Positions 8,313-13,871 of a stretch of 20,811 nucleotides of DNA are shown here, piece after piece (the stretch's first letter is position 1; every line of letters starts with the position of its first letter). A model generated the notes under the pieces. It was not told where the DNA came from, did no database searches, and was given only the letters and a program-made list of their open reading frames with translations. The position numbers and the translations under genes are program-made. Source of the DNA: an uncultured Bacilli bacterium. Its GTDB lineage: Bacteria; Bacillota_I; Bacilli_A; RF39; UBA660. The DNA is taken from NCBI GenBank assembly GCA_910580135.1, contig CAJTXC010000006.1, positions 1 to 20,811 on the forward strand, in the 5' to 3' direction.

Positions 8313-8335
8313 AATAAAGTTTTTTATACATTCTA
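8307..8335 (+). promoter_or_regulatory. Candidate sigma-G type promoter for spoVT
   Basis: GAATA at 8307-8311 and CATTCTA at 8329-8335, separated by 17 bases, fit the forespore sigma-G pattern as I recall it (GHATR ... CATNMTA). The -35 element overlaps the mfd stop codon. spoVT is sigma-G dependent in B. subtilis. The predicted start would fall close to the SD, so the leader would be very short. This is a pattern match in A+T-rich DNA and is not proven. Confidence 0.35.
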
Positions 8336-8355
8336 AAAAAGAAGGGAAGAATTGT

Positions 8356-8874
8356 ATGAAAACAACAGGAATAACTAGAAGAATAGATGAATTAGGAAGA
8401 ATAGTAATTCCTAAGGAAATAAGAAAAAACATGCATTTAAAAACGGGGGAATTATTAGAAATATTTTTAAATGATGGAGAAACAATAACATTAAGAAAAC
8501 ATTCAATAATTGATAAAAAAGATGAATTTTTAATTAAGTATGTCAAGGCATTAGCAGATAAATTAAAGGCTAACGTATATATTACTAACTTAAGTGATGT
8601 CGCTTTTTCTAGCAATGAGGAAATAATCGGCGAAAAAATAAGTAGTGAGCTTGAAGACTTGTTATCAAATAATACAAGATTTAATAATTTAGACACTATA
8701 AGTTTAACTGCTAAAAAAGTAATTAGTAAACCTTTTTATGTTTATCAACTAAGTCCTAATGGTGACTTATCAGGTTTGCTTATAATAGAATATAAAAATA
8801 ATGAAGAAGGAAAAAATGAAGAATTGATAAAGTTTTCCACAGCATTCCTAGAAGAATATTTTGAAAATAATTAA
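8356..8874 (+). CDS. spoVT: Stage V sporulation regulator SpoVT
   Basis: A 172-residue transcription factor that in B. subtilis adjusts sigma-G dependent forespore genes. It has an N-terminal AbrB-type swapped-hairpin DNA-binding domain (MKTTGITRRIDELGRIVIPK, then EIRKNMHLKTGELLEIF, residues 1-38) and a longer GAF-like C-terminal region (~55-172) with LIKYVKALADKLKANVYIT and a late LIIEY strand. Length (B. subtilis SpoVT is about 178), the C-terminal region and adjacency to mfd identify it as SpoVT and not the ~95-residue AbrB. I chose the ATG at 8356, preceded by an AGGGAAG SD; the upstream in-frame ATG at 8296 lies within mfd. A candidate forespore promoter overlaps the mfd stop. Confidence 0.93.
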   Translation: MKTTGITRRIDELGRIVIPKEIRKNMHLKTGELLEIFLNDGETITLRKHSIIDKKDEFLIKYVKALADKLKANVYITNLSDVAFSSNEEIIGEKISSELEDLLSNNTRFNNLDTISLTAKKVISKPFYVYQLSPNGDLSGLLIIEYKNNEEGKNEELIKFSTAFLEEYFENN

Positions 8875-8921
8875 TTATATGTAAAATTTTTGTCTAATTT
8901 TGAAATTAATTGTCTTTATTA

Positions 8922-8950
8922 TTTACTAGCCAAATTATATGTGTTATATT
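8922..8950 (+). promoter_or_regulatory. Candidate promoter of the 60-residue membrane protein gene
   Basis: TTTACT (8922-8927), a 17-base spacer and TATATT (8945-8950), with an extended -10 TG at 8942-8943. It lies in the 135-base gap after spoVT and would give a leader of roughly 50 bases. The -35 is weak. Apart from this and the SD AAAGGAAG (8994-9001), I see no other element in the gap. Confidence 0.4.
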
Positions 8951-9009
8951 TTTAACGTTGTATCAAGTAGTATCCGTTGTAAAAACCAAATGGAAAGGAA
9001 GATCTTTTG

Positions 9010-9192
9010 ATGCACCGTAGCGAATTAATGGGTAAGAGAAGAGACTTGGTTATTAAACTTTTGTTTTTTGCCTTATTATTAGTATTTTCGGTAATGATGT
9101 ACTTAGAAAGTCGTATGGTAATAGACATTGCTTATTTTATTATAGTATCAGTATTATTTATAAAATTTTTAAGTGTTAAATTATACCAGTAG
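9010..9192 (+). CDS. Small membrane protein of unknown function, two predicted helices
   Basis: A 60-residue protein I do not recognise. After a basic N-terminus (MHRSELMGKRRD) come two hydrophobic segments, about residues 13-32 and 37-56, separated by a short ESRM-type turn, so a hairpin membrane protein is likely. I chose the ATG at 9010, eight bases after the SD AAAGGAAG; a TTG immediately upstream is a possible alternative. The gene has its own candidate promoter and ends inside a Rho-independent terminator, so it looks like a discrete transcription unit between spoVT and tatD. The good SD, clean membrane pattern and terminator argue it is real. No function can be assigned. Confidence 0.65.
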   Translation: MHRSELMGKRRDLVIKLLFFALLLVFSVMMYLESRMVIDIAYFIIVSVLFIKFLSVKLYQ

Positions 9193-9209
9193 TATGGTAT
9201 AATTTTTTT
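9178..9209 (+). terminator. Rho-independent terminator overlapping the small membrane protein gene end
   Basis: A perfect 10-bp stem, AAATTATACC (9178-9187) with GGTATAATTT (9196-9205), an 8-base loop and a T-run to 9209. The stop codon of the 60-residue gene lies in the loop. The 3' arm also contains TGGTATAAT, an extended -10-like sequence 17 bases before the tatD start. Confidence 0.75.
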
Positions 9210-9219
9210 GGTGATTAAA

Positions 9220-9972
9220 ATGATTATAGATTCTCATTGCCATTTGTTATCAACGGAGTATGAGGATGTTGATAAAGAAATAAAAGAAGCGATAGCTTCC
9301 GGCGTTAGTAGAATAATTATTAATGGGTATGATGTTTTAAGTAGTATGGAGGCAGTAGCATTATCAAAAAAATATGATGAAGTTTATGCTGCGGTAGGAA
9401 TAGGGCCTGAAAACATAGATAATGTAACAGAAAGTGATATAGAAAAGATAAAAGGACTAACCTCTAACAAGAAAGTAGTTGCAATAGGAGAAATAGGTTT
9501 AGATTATTATTGGACTAAAGAAAAGAAAGATGATCAAATAAAAATATTTAAAAGTATGCTTACTATAGCAAAAGAAAGGAATCTACCAGTTATAGTTCAT
9601 AGTAGAGAGTCGATAAAAGATATTTATAATTTACTTATAAATTATAATGTAACAGGTATTCTTCATTGTTACTCTGGAAGTCTTGAAATGGCCAAGGAAT
9701 TTGTAAAGAAAGGTTTTTTAATAGGTATAGGTGGTGTTGTAACATTTAAGAATGCTACTAAGTTAAAAGAGGTAGTAAAAAGCATATCACTTGATTATAT
9801 AACGCTTGAAACGGATAGTCCATATCTTACTCCTGAACCATTTAGGGGAAAGGTAAATAATCCTTCTAAACTATCATATATTATAAAGGAGATAGCTAAA
9901 TTAAAAGGCATAAAAGAAGAAGATGTAATCAATAAAACGGCTAATAATGTAATGGCCAAATTTGACTTATAG
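9220..9972 (+). CDS. tatD: TatD family metal-dependent hydrolase/DNase
   Basis: A 250-residue amidohydrolase-fold protein. TatD proteins are Mg-dependent nucleases (3'-5' exonuclease activity, linked to DNA repair and degradation). Metal-site residues are visible: H6 and H8 in DSHCH, E91 in GEIGLDYYW, H127 in VIVHSRES, H149 in LHCYSG and D199 in LETDSPYLTPEPFRG. I chose the ATG at 9220 because MIIDSHCHL is the family start and GGTGAT at 9210-9215 is its SD; TTG (9208) and GTG (9211) upstream are in frame but would destroy that SD spacing. It precedes the yabE-like gene as in B. subtilis (tatD-yabE). The preceding terminator suggests a start just upstream or read-through from upstream genes. 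Confidence 0.96.
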   Translation: MIIDSHCHLLSTEYEDVDKEIKEAIASGVSRIIINGYDVLSSMEAVALSKKYDEVYAAVGIGPENIDNVTESDIEKIKGLTSNKKVVAIGEIGLDYYWTKEKKDDQIKIFKSMLTIAKERNLPVIVHSRESIKDIYNLLINYNVTGILHCYSGSLEMAKEFVKKGFLIGIGGVVTFKNATKLKEVVKSISLDYITLETDSPYLTPEPFRGKVNNPSKLSYIIKEIAKLKGIKEEDVINKTANNVMAKFDL

Positions 9973-9990
9973 GCTCATATATGGTATTAT
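9962..9990 (+). promoter_or_regulatory. Sigma-A promoter of the 3D-domain gene
   Basis: TTGACT (9962-9967), a 17-base spacer and TATTAT (9985-9990), with an extended -10 TATGG (TG at 9982-9983). The -35 box overlaps the end of tatD. The expected start near 9997 leaves a ~30-base leader before the GTG start. This is one of the best promoter matches in the window. Confidence 0.7.
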
Positions 9991-10027
9991 TAAATACGAA
10001 CCCGATTAATGGGTGAGAGGTGAAAAA

Positions 10028-10633
10028 GTGAAACATTTTAATAGAAAGATTAAAGGTGCTTTACTAATATTATTTATATGTTTAGTAGCATTTATTGGTT
10101 TTTCAAAGGCCGGAATACTATTTTCTGATAGTGGCAAAGATATTATAACGGTTTCAACAACGAAAAAAACGTTTGATCCAAATAACTATGTAGTATCTTC
10201 GTTAGAAGTTACAAAACAAAGCGAAGTAACAACTACCGAAACTACTACAACAGTTACTACTACAAAAACTAAGGTAACGACTACAGTACAAACAACCACA
10301 GCGTTAGTAAGTAGTTGGAGCGGTGACGTGCTTTCTAAAAGCAAAGGTGTAGTTTATGGACCATCAGGGAAAGAATCTTATTATAATTTAAATATGACAA
10401 GTGTTGTTAGCGCAATGAGAAAGGCTGGTTATTCAGAAGCAGAATACCCATACTGGATTCGTGAAGACGGTGTTAAAATGCTGGGCCAATATGTTATGGT
10501 AGCAGCAAATTATGAAATTCGTCCAAAAGGAACAATAATAGAAAGTTCACTTGGATATGCAATAGTTTGCGATACTGGAGGATTTGTTAAAAATAATCCA
10601 ACTCAAATTGATGTTGCAGTTAGCTGGAGATAA
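10028..10633 (+). CDS. Membrane-anchored protein with 3D-type domain (YabE-like C-terminus)
   Basis: A 201-residue protein with an N-terminal membrane segment (~9-29), a Thr-rich linker (~62-91, repeated ACN codons), and a C-terminal domain like the 3D domain of YabE/Rpf-type proteins, which share a fold with MltA-type murein lytic enzymes. The domain contains YVMVAANYEIRPKGT, then AIVCDTGGF, then QIDVAVSW. Two of the three namesake aspartates are present (D182, D195); the first is Asn161. The G5 and other N-terminal domains of B. subtilis YabE (over 400 residues) are absent, but the place between tatD and rsmA is the same. I chose the GTG at 10028 from the SD AGGTGA (10018-10023); a GTG at 10013 is also in frame. 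Cell-wall remodelling is a family-based inference. Confidence 0.78.
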   Translation: MKHFNRKIKGALLILFICLVAFIGFSKAGILFSDSGKDIITVSTTKKTFDPNNYVVSSLEVTKQSEVTTTETTTTVTTTKTKVTTTVQTTTALVSSWSGDVLSKSKGVVYGPSGKESYYNLNMTSVVSAMRKAGYSEAEYPYWIREDGVKMLGQYVMVAANYEIRPKGTIIESSLGYAIVCDTGGFVKNNPTQIDVAVSWR

Positions 10634-10644
10634 TTTTAATATTG

Positions 10645-10653
10645 TGTTAAAAT
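10645..10653 (+). promoter_or_regulatory. Candidate extended -10 promoter for rsmA
   Basis: TGTTAAAAT is an extended -10 (TG-n-TAAAAT). The -35 region at 17-base spacing is poor; alternatively TTGCAG (10614-10619) with TAATAT (10637-10642) could serve. rsmA follows a terminator, so some promoter near here is expected, but the predicted start would fall within the terminator stem. Confidence 0.3.
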
Positions 10654-10685
10654 AAAAACAAATAAAACATTTTATTTGTTTTTTT
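10654..10685 (+). terminator. Rho-independent terminator after the 3D-domain gene
   Basis: The stem AAAAACAAATAAA (10654-10666) pairs with TTTATTTGTTTTT (10671-10683) around a 4-base loop. The T-rich 3' arm runs into further Ts. It is almost entirely A-T, and it also reads as a hairpin with a U-run on the opposite strand, so it may be bidirectional. Confidence 0.65.
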
Positions 10686-10701
10686 AATATGTGAGGTAAT
10701 T

Positions 10702-11517
10702 ATGAATATAAAAGAAATATTAAATGAAAATAATTTTGTTTTTAAAAAGAAGTTTGGTCAAAACTTTTTGCTAGATCAGAACATATTAAACAATATAACT
10801 TCTTTAGGTGATATCACAAAGAATACTCTTGTTATAGAAATAGGAGTAGGTGCAGCTGCTTTAACACGAAAACTAAGCGAAAAGGCAGGTGTAGTTTTAG
10901 CATATGAAATAGATACCACCTTAAAAGAACCTTTATCTGAAATATTAGAGGGATATAATAACATTAATATAATTTATGATGATTTCTTAAACAGGAATAT
11001 AAAAGAAGATTTAAAAAATTATAAATATAGTGAAATTATGGTTGTAGCAAACTTACCTTATTATATAACTACACCTATAATAACTAAGTTTATTGATGAA
11101 GAAATAGATGTAGAAAACATAATAGTTATGGTTCAAAACGAAGTTGCTGATAGATTCTCAGCAAAACCAGGGTCTAAGTCTTATAACTCATTAACCATAT
11201 TTTTAAATTACCATTTTGACATTAGGAAAGCTTTTGTAGTTTCAAGAAACGTATTTTATCCTAAACCTAACGTGGATTCAGCGGTAGTAGTTTTTAAGAA
11301 AAAGAGTAATAAAATTAAGTTAAATAATAAAGAACTTTTCTTTAAGTTAGTTAAAGATGCCTTTGTTCAAAAAAGAAAGACATTAAAAAATAATTTAAAA
11401 AATTATGATTTAAATAAAATAAATGAGGTTTTAAAGGAACATAATAAAGATATAAATATTAGAGCAGAAAATATAACAATAGAAGAATTTGCAGAGATAT
11501 CTAATAGTTTAAATTAA
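10702..11517 (+). CDS. rsmA: 16S rRNA (adenine-1518/1519-N6) dimethyltransferase
   Basis: A 271-residue RsmA/KsgA that dimethylates two adjacent adenines in the 3' hairpin of 16S rRNA during small-subunit assembly. Visible motifs are the N-terminal KKFGQNFLLDQNIL (~16-28), SAM motif I VIEIGVGAAALT (~44-55), acidic YEID (~68-71), and catalytic motif IV NLPYYI (117-122). The C-terminal helical domain contains VFYPKPNVDSAVV and FVQKRKTLKNNL, both family-typical. The usual GPG of motif I reads GVG here. The SD GAGGT lies just before the ATG. The rnmV gene that precedes it in B. subtilis is missing. It is followed by a surface-protein gene instead of directly by yabG. Confidence 0.97.
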   Translation: MNIKEILNENNFVFKKKFGQNFLLDQNILNNITSLGDITKNTLVIEIGVGAAALTRKLSEKAGVVLAYEIDTTLKEPLSEILEGYNNINIIYDDFLNRNIKEDLKNYKYSEIMVVANLPYYITTPIITKFIDEEIDVENIIVMVQNEVADRFSAKPGSKSYNSLTIFLNYHFDIRKAFVVSRNVFYPKPNVDSAVVVFKKKSNKIKLNNKELFFKLVKDAFVQKRKTLKNNLKNYDLNKINEVLKEHNKDINIRAENITIEEFAEISNSLN

Positions 11518-11519
11518 AA

Positions 11520-11557
11520 CATACAAGATGTATTATTGACTAGAAAACTTGTGTATG
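11520..11557. repeat. Imperfect inverted repeat flanking the -35 box
   Basis: CATACAAG (11520-11527) and CTTGTGTATG (11548-11557) are complementary apart from a two-base bulge. The -35 element of the next gene lies in the 20-base interval. It could be a weak rsmA terminator or an operator; neither is established. Confidence 0.4.
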
Positions 11558-11564
11558 ATATCAT
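11536..11564 (+). promoter_or_regulatory. Sigma-A promoter of the 383-residue surface protein gene
   Basis: TTGACT (11536-11541), a 17-base spacer and TATCAT (11559-11564), with TATG at 11554-11557 providing an extended -10. The expected start near 11571 leaves about 30 bases before the ATG at 11600. The arms of an imperfect inverted repeat lie on either side of the -35 box. Confidence 0.7.
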
Positions 11565-11599
11565 TTTTATTGTAAAAAAGTAGAATGGAGTTGATAATA

Positions 11600-12751
11600 A
11601 TGGAAAAAGAAAGAAGAATAAAAGTACTTAGTTTAGTAGCGTTGATAGTAGCAGTATTAGGACTAACAATAGCATTTGCAGCATTATCACAAACATTGAC
11701 AATAAATGGTAGAGCAAGCATGGGATCGTCCCAATGGGATGTTCACTTTGAAAACTTAAGTAATGCAAATATTACAGGAGATGCAACGGAGGTATCAAAA
11801 CCACAAATAACGGATGGTGGTATAACAGTAAATAACATGAACGTATCCCTTGTAAAACCAAAAGATAAAGTGGAATATACGGTAGAAATAGTAAATGATG
11901 GAAGTATAACCGCTAAAGTAGAAAAAATACAGATGACTGAGTTAACCGAAGAACAATCTAAGTATTTAGAATTCTATGCAACATACTCAGATGGAAGAAG
12001 CGTATCAGAAAGTGATATATTAGAACCTAACCAAAGAGAAGTAGTAAAAATAGTAATAGGTTTTAAAGAAGATCTAACAGCAGAAGACTTGCCAAAAGAA
12101 ACTACTACGATAGATTTAAGTTTGACAATAGATTATGTACAAAGTGATGATAAAGAAGAAGGTGATATACCTACAACGACAACTCCAGTGAGTAAAACTT
12201 ATGAAGTAGGAGATGAAATAGCATTAGGTGATGAACACTTCTATGTAATAAGTGATAATGGAAATACTGTATCAGCACTTGCTAAGAATCGCTTAAATTT
12301 AGAAAATGTTCCAGTTCAAGTTGAATCCAATAATAACTATGAATATAATATTGCTTTTACTAATTCAGAATTTGCTTATTACTGGAATGCAGGAAACGAT
12401 AACTTGTTTGAAGAATATGGAACTAGCTTTCCTGCTTACGTATATAATGCAAAGTCAAATTTGTATCCATATATACAAAATTATCAAGCATATTTAGTAA
12501 GTTTAGGATATAAAAGTGCGCAAGCTACGTTGATGAGTTATGAACAAGCTGAAAGTATAGGCTGTAGACCTAGCATAGCTAATAATACATGTAAATCAAT
12601 TATAGGATTAGGAGCTTATTGGTTAGGTTCTGCATCAAGTGGTGATAAAGTATGGTATACTGATGGAGATGGACTTTATTCAATTGTTGCAAGCCAAGAA
12701 TATGGTCTTCATTTAAAACCATTTATAACAATATCTAAATCCGAATTATAG
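11600..12751 (+). CDS. Membrane-anchored extracytoplasmic two-domain protein, DUF6273-like C-terminus
   Basis: A 383-residue protein with a basic N-terminus, one hydrophobic segment (~9-30) and the rest predicted outside the cell. Residues ~31-180 form a beta-rich, Ig-like module (NGRASMGSSQWDVHFENLS at its start, KVEYTVEIVNDGSI in the middle). A charged linker with TTTTP (~181-199) leads to a C-terminal domain (~200-383) ending YWLGSASSG ... GLHLKPFITISKSEL, which resembles DUF6273-type domains as I recall them. C322 and C331 are closely spaced. I chose the ATG at 11600 from the SD GGAGTTG (11587-11593); the ATG at 11585 is too close to the SD. No LPxTG or lipobox is seen. It has its own promoter and terminator, so it is a single-gene unit set between rsmA and yabG. 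The function is unknown; a surface or envelope role is inferred. Confidence 0.72.
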   Translation: MEKERRIKVLSLVALIVAVLGLTIAFAALSQTLTINGRASMGSSQWDVHFENLSNANITGDATEVSKPQITDGGITVNNMNVSLVKPKDKVEYTVEIVNDGSITAKVEKIQMTELTEEQSKYLEFYATYSDGRSVSESDILEPNQREVVKIVIGFKEDLTAEDLPKETTTIDLSLTIDYVQSDDKEEGDIPTTTTPVSKTYEVGDEIALGDEHFYVISDNGNTVSALAKNRLNLENVPVQVESNNNYEYNIAFTNSEFAYYWNAGNDNLFEEYGTSFPAYVYNAKSNLYPYIQNYQAYLVSLGYKSAQATLMSYEQAESIGCRPSIANNTCKSIIGLGAYWLGSASSGDKVWYTDGDGLYSIVASQEYGLHLKPFITISKSEL

Positions 12752-12759
12752 TATTTAAT

Positions 12760-12790
12760 AAAGGTAAACATGAATGTTTGCCTTTTTTTT
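12760..12790 (+). terminator. Rho-independent terminator after the 383-residue surface protein gene
   Basis: The stem AAAGGTAAACA (12760-12770) pairs with TGTTTGCCTTT (12775-12785), with one T-G wobble and a TGAA loop, followed by Ts to 12790. It is a strong canonical terminator that isolates this gene from yabG. Confidence 0.88.
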
Positions 12791-12815
12791 GCATATATTT
12801 ATCTAGGTGATGATA

Positions 12816-13562
12816 ATGTTTAAGGTAGGAGATTTAGTAACTAGAATATCACATTCTAATGACGTGATATTTAAGATAGTAAAAATAGAAGAAGGTATTG
12901 CTAATTTAAAAGGAATAAATGTAAGATTGTGTGCAGATAGTGATGTTAATGATTTGGTATTAGTTACATCTAAAGATAATAATGAGGATAGAACTTTTTA
13001 TGAAAAACTAGAAAAAATAAGAAACTTCGAAAGAAGTGATTATTTTTATATACCAGGAAAAATTCTTCATATTGATGGGGACAGGGATTATTTAGAGAGG
13101 TGTCTTGATTTTTATAAAAAAGCTAACGTATTAGCTTTTGGCGTATATTCTGACGAAAAAGAAATGGCGATAAACATAGAAAAGTATTTGGAAGATATAA
13201 ATCCAGATATAGTTGTTATAACAGGTCATGATTCACTTGCAAAACAAAATTCCAAGTATTTTGCAGATGCTGTAAAAGTATGTCGTAAATATCAAAGGGA
13301 CTATGATAAGTTAATAATTATTGCTGGTGCTTGTCAATCAGAATACGATAAACTTATTAAATCTGGTGCCAATTTTGCATCAAGTCCTAAGAAGATTAAT
13401 ATCCATGCTCTTGATCCTGCGATAATAGCACTATCACTTAGTTTATGTGATAAAAATAAAGAGATAAATTTACTAGAATTGTTAGAAAAAACAAGTAATG
13501 GAAAAGATGGTATGGGTGGAGTAAATACCAGGGGAGTAATGACAACTGGTTATCCTAGGTAA
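12816..13562 (+). CDS. yabG: Sporulation-specific cysteine protease YabG
   Basis: A 248-residue YabG-family protease. In B. subtilis YabG processes spore coat proteins such as SafA and CotT during late sporulation, and in Clostridioides it processes germination proteins. The N-terminal KVGDLVTRISH module, LCADSDVNDLV (~38-48) and the catalytic regions VVITGHDS (His138) and IAGACQS (Cys173) are clear, as are GANFASSPKKINIHALDP (~184-201) and the C-terminal GGVNTRGV. The family is usually about 290 residues; the spacer after the N-terminal module is shorter here. I chose the ATG at 12816 with the SD AGGTGAT just upstream; GTG (12807) and ATG (12810) lie within that SD. Order rsmA-yabG-veg is as in B. 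subtilis, interrupted only by the surface gene. Confidence 0.95.
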   Translation: MFKVGDLVTRISHSNDVIFKIVKIEEGIANLKGINVRLCADSDVNDLVLVTSKDNNEDRTFYEKLEKIRNFERSDYFYIPGKILHIDGDRDYLERCLDFYKKANVLAFGVYSDEKEMAINIEKYLEDINPDIVVITGHDSLAKQNSKYFADAVKVCRKYQRDYDKLIIIAGACQSEYDKLIKSGANFASSPKKINIHALDPAIIALSLSLCDKNKEINLLELLEKTSNGKDGMGGVNTRGVMTTGYPR

Positions 13563-13574
13563 AGGAGATGAATA

Positions 13575-13781
13575 ATGTTATCTGAAATAAGAAAAAAAAT
13601 AGAGGGTTTAAAAGGCAAAAAAATTAAACTTTGCGTTGATATAGGAAGAAATAAAAACGAAATTTACGAGGGTTATGTTCTTGATACATATAAAAATATT
13701 TGGACCTTTAAAACAGAAACGGACGTAAAAAGTTTTGGCTATTCTGATATATTGATAAATAGTGTTGTAATAAGTTCATGA
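13575..13781 (+). CDS. veg: Veg protein (biofilm/sporulation-associated, DUF1021)
   Basis: A 68-residue Veg-family protein. The family pattern is seen: an N-terminal helix (LSEIRKKIEGLKGKKIKL), a small SH3-like beta barrel with GRNKNEIYEGYVLDTYKNIWTFK, and a final F-G-Y-S-D-I-L segment matching the Y-S-Y-A-D-I-L of B. subtilis Veg. In B. subtilis Veg promotes biofilm matrix gene expression by affecting SinR activity, and is also linked to spore outgrowth. It lies 12 bases after yabG with the SD GGAGATG. No separate promoter is visible, unlike the strongly self-promoted B. subtilis gene. The stop codon lies within the terminator that follows. Confidence 0.9.
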   Translation: MLSEIRKKIEGLKGKKIKLCVDIGRNKNEIYEGYVLDTYKNIWTFKTETDVKSFGYSDILINSVVISS

Positions 13782-13797
13782 TATATGAACTTTTTTT
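13772..13797 (+). terminator. Rho-independent terminator overlapping the veg stop
   Basis: The stem AAGTTCAT (13772-13779) pairs with ATGAACTT (13785-13792), with a GATAT loop and a T-run to 13797. The 5' arm encodes the last codons of veg, and the TGA stop (13779-13781) spans the stem-loop junction. Confidence 0.85.
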
Positions 13798-13808
13798 AAT
13801 ATCATTTA

Positions 13809-13837
13809 TTGATTTTTATCGTCATTTATGGTTAAAT
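13809..13837 (+). promoter_or_regulatory. Promoter of the surface-protein operon
   Basis: TTGATT (13809-13814), a 17-base spacer and TTAAAT (13832-13837), with TATGG (TG at 13829-13830) forming an extended -10. The expected start near 13844 leaves a ~28-base leader with GGAGGAA at 13858-13864 before the ATG at 13872. Confidence 0.6.
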
Positions 13838-13871
13838 TAAGATGTATATACTAAAATGGAGGAACTATACT

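Noticed and set aside
8356..8874. Naming the AbrB-domain protein AbrB
   Set aside because: At 172 residues with a GAF-like C-terminal region and a position after mfd, it fits SpoVT; AbrB is about 95 residues.
9195..9203. Extended -10 (TGGTATAAT) inside the terminator as the tatD promoter
   Set aside because: There is no acceptable -35 at 16-18 bases, and the sequence is explained as the 3' arm of the terminator. It remains possible but is not supported enough to list.
10213..10305. ACN-rich tract as a tandem repeat or CRISPR-like array
   Set aside because: It is a Thr-rich protein linker using varied ACT/ACA/ACG codons, with no spacer-repeat structure.
12306..12497. Second + strand frame within the 383-residue gene
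   Set aside because: Out of frame inside a coherent coding sequence, without an SD and with no recognisable protein features.
12772..12799. Sigma-E/K-like promoter for yabG (GAATGTT, 13-base spacer, CATATATT)
   Set aside because: The -35 lies inside the strong terminator, and the predicted start falls on the yabG Shine-Dalgarno, so it would barely be usable. CATA-type boxes are common by chance in DNA this A+T-rich.
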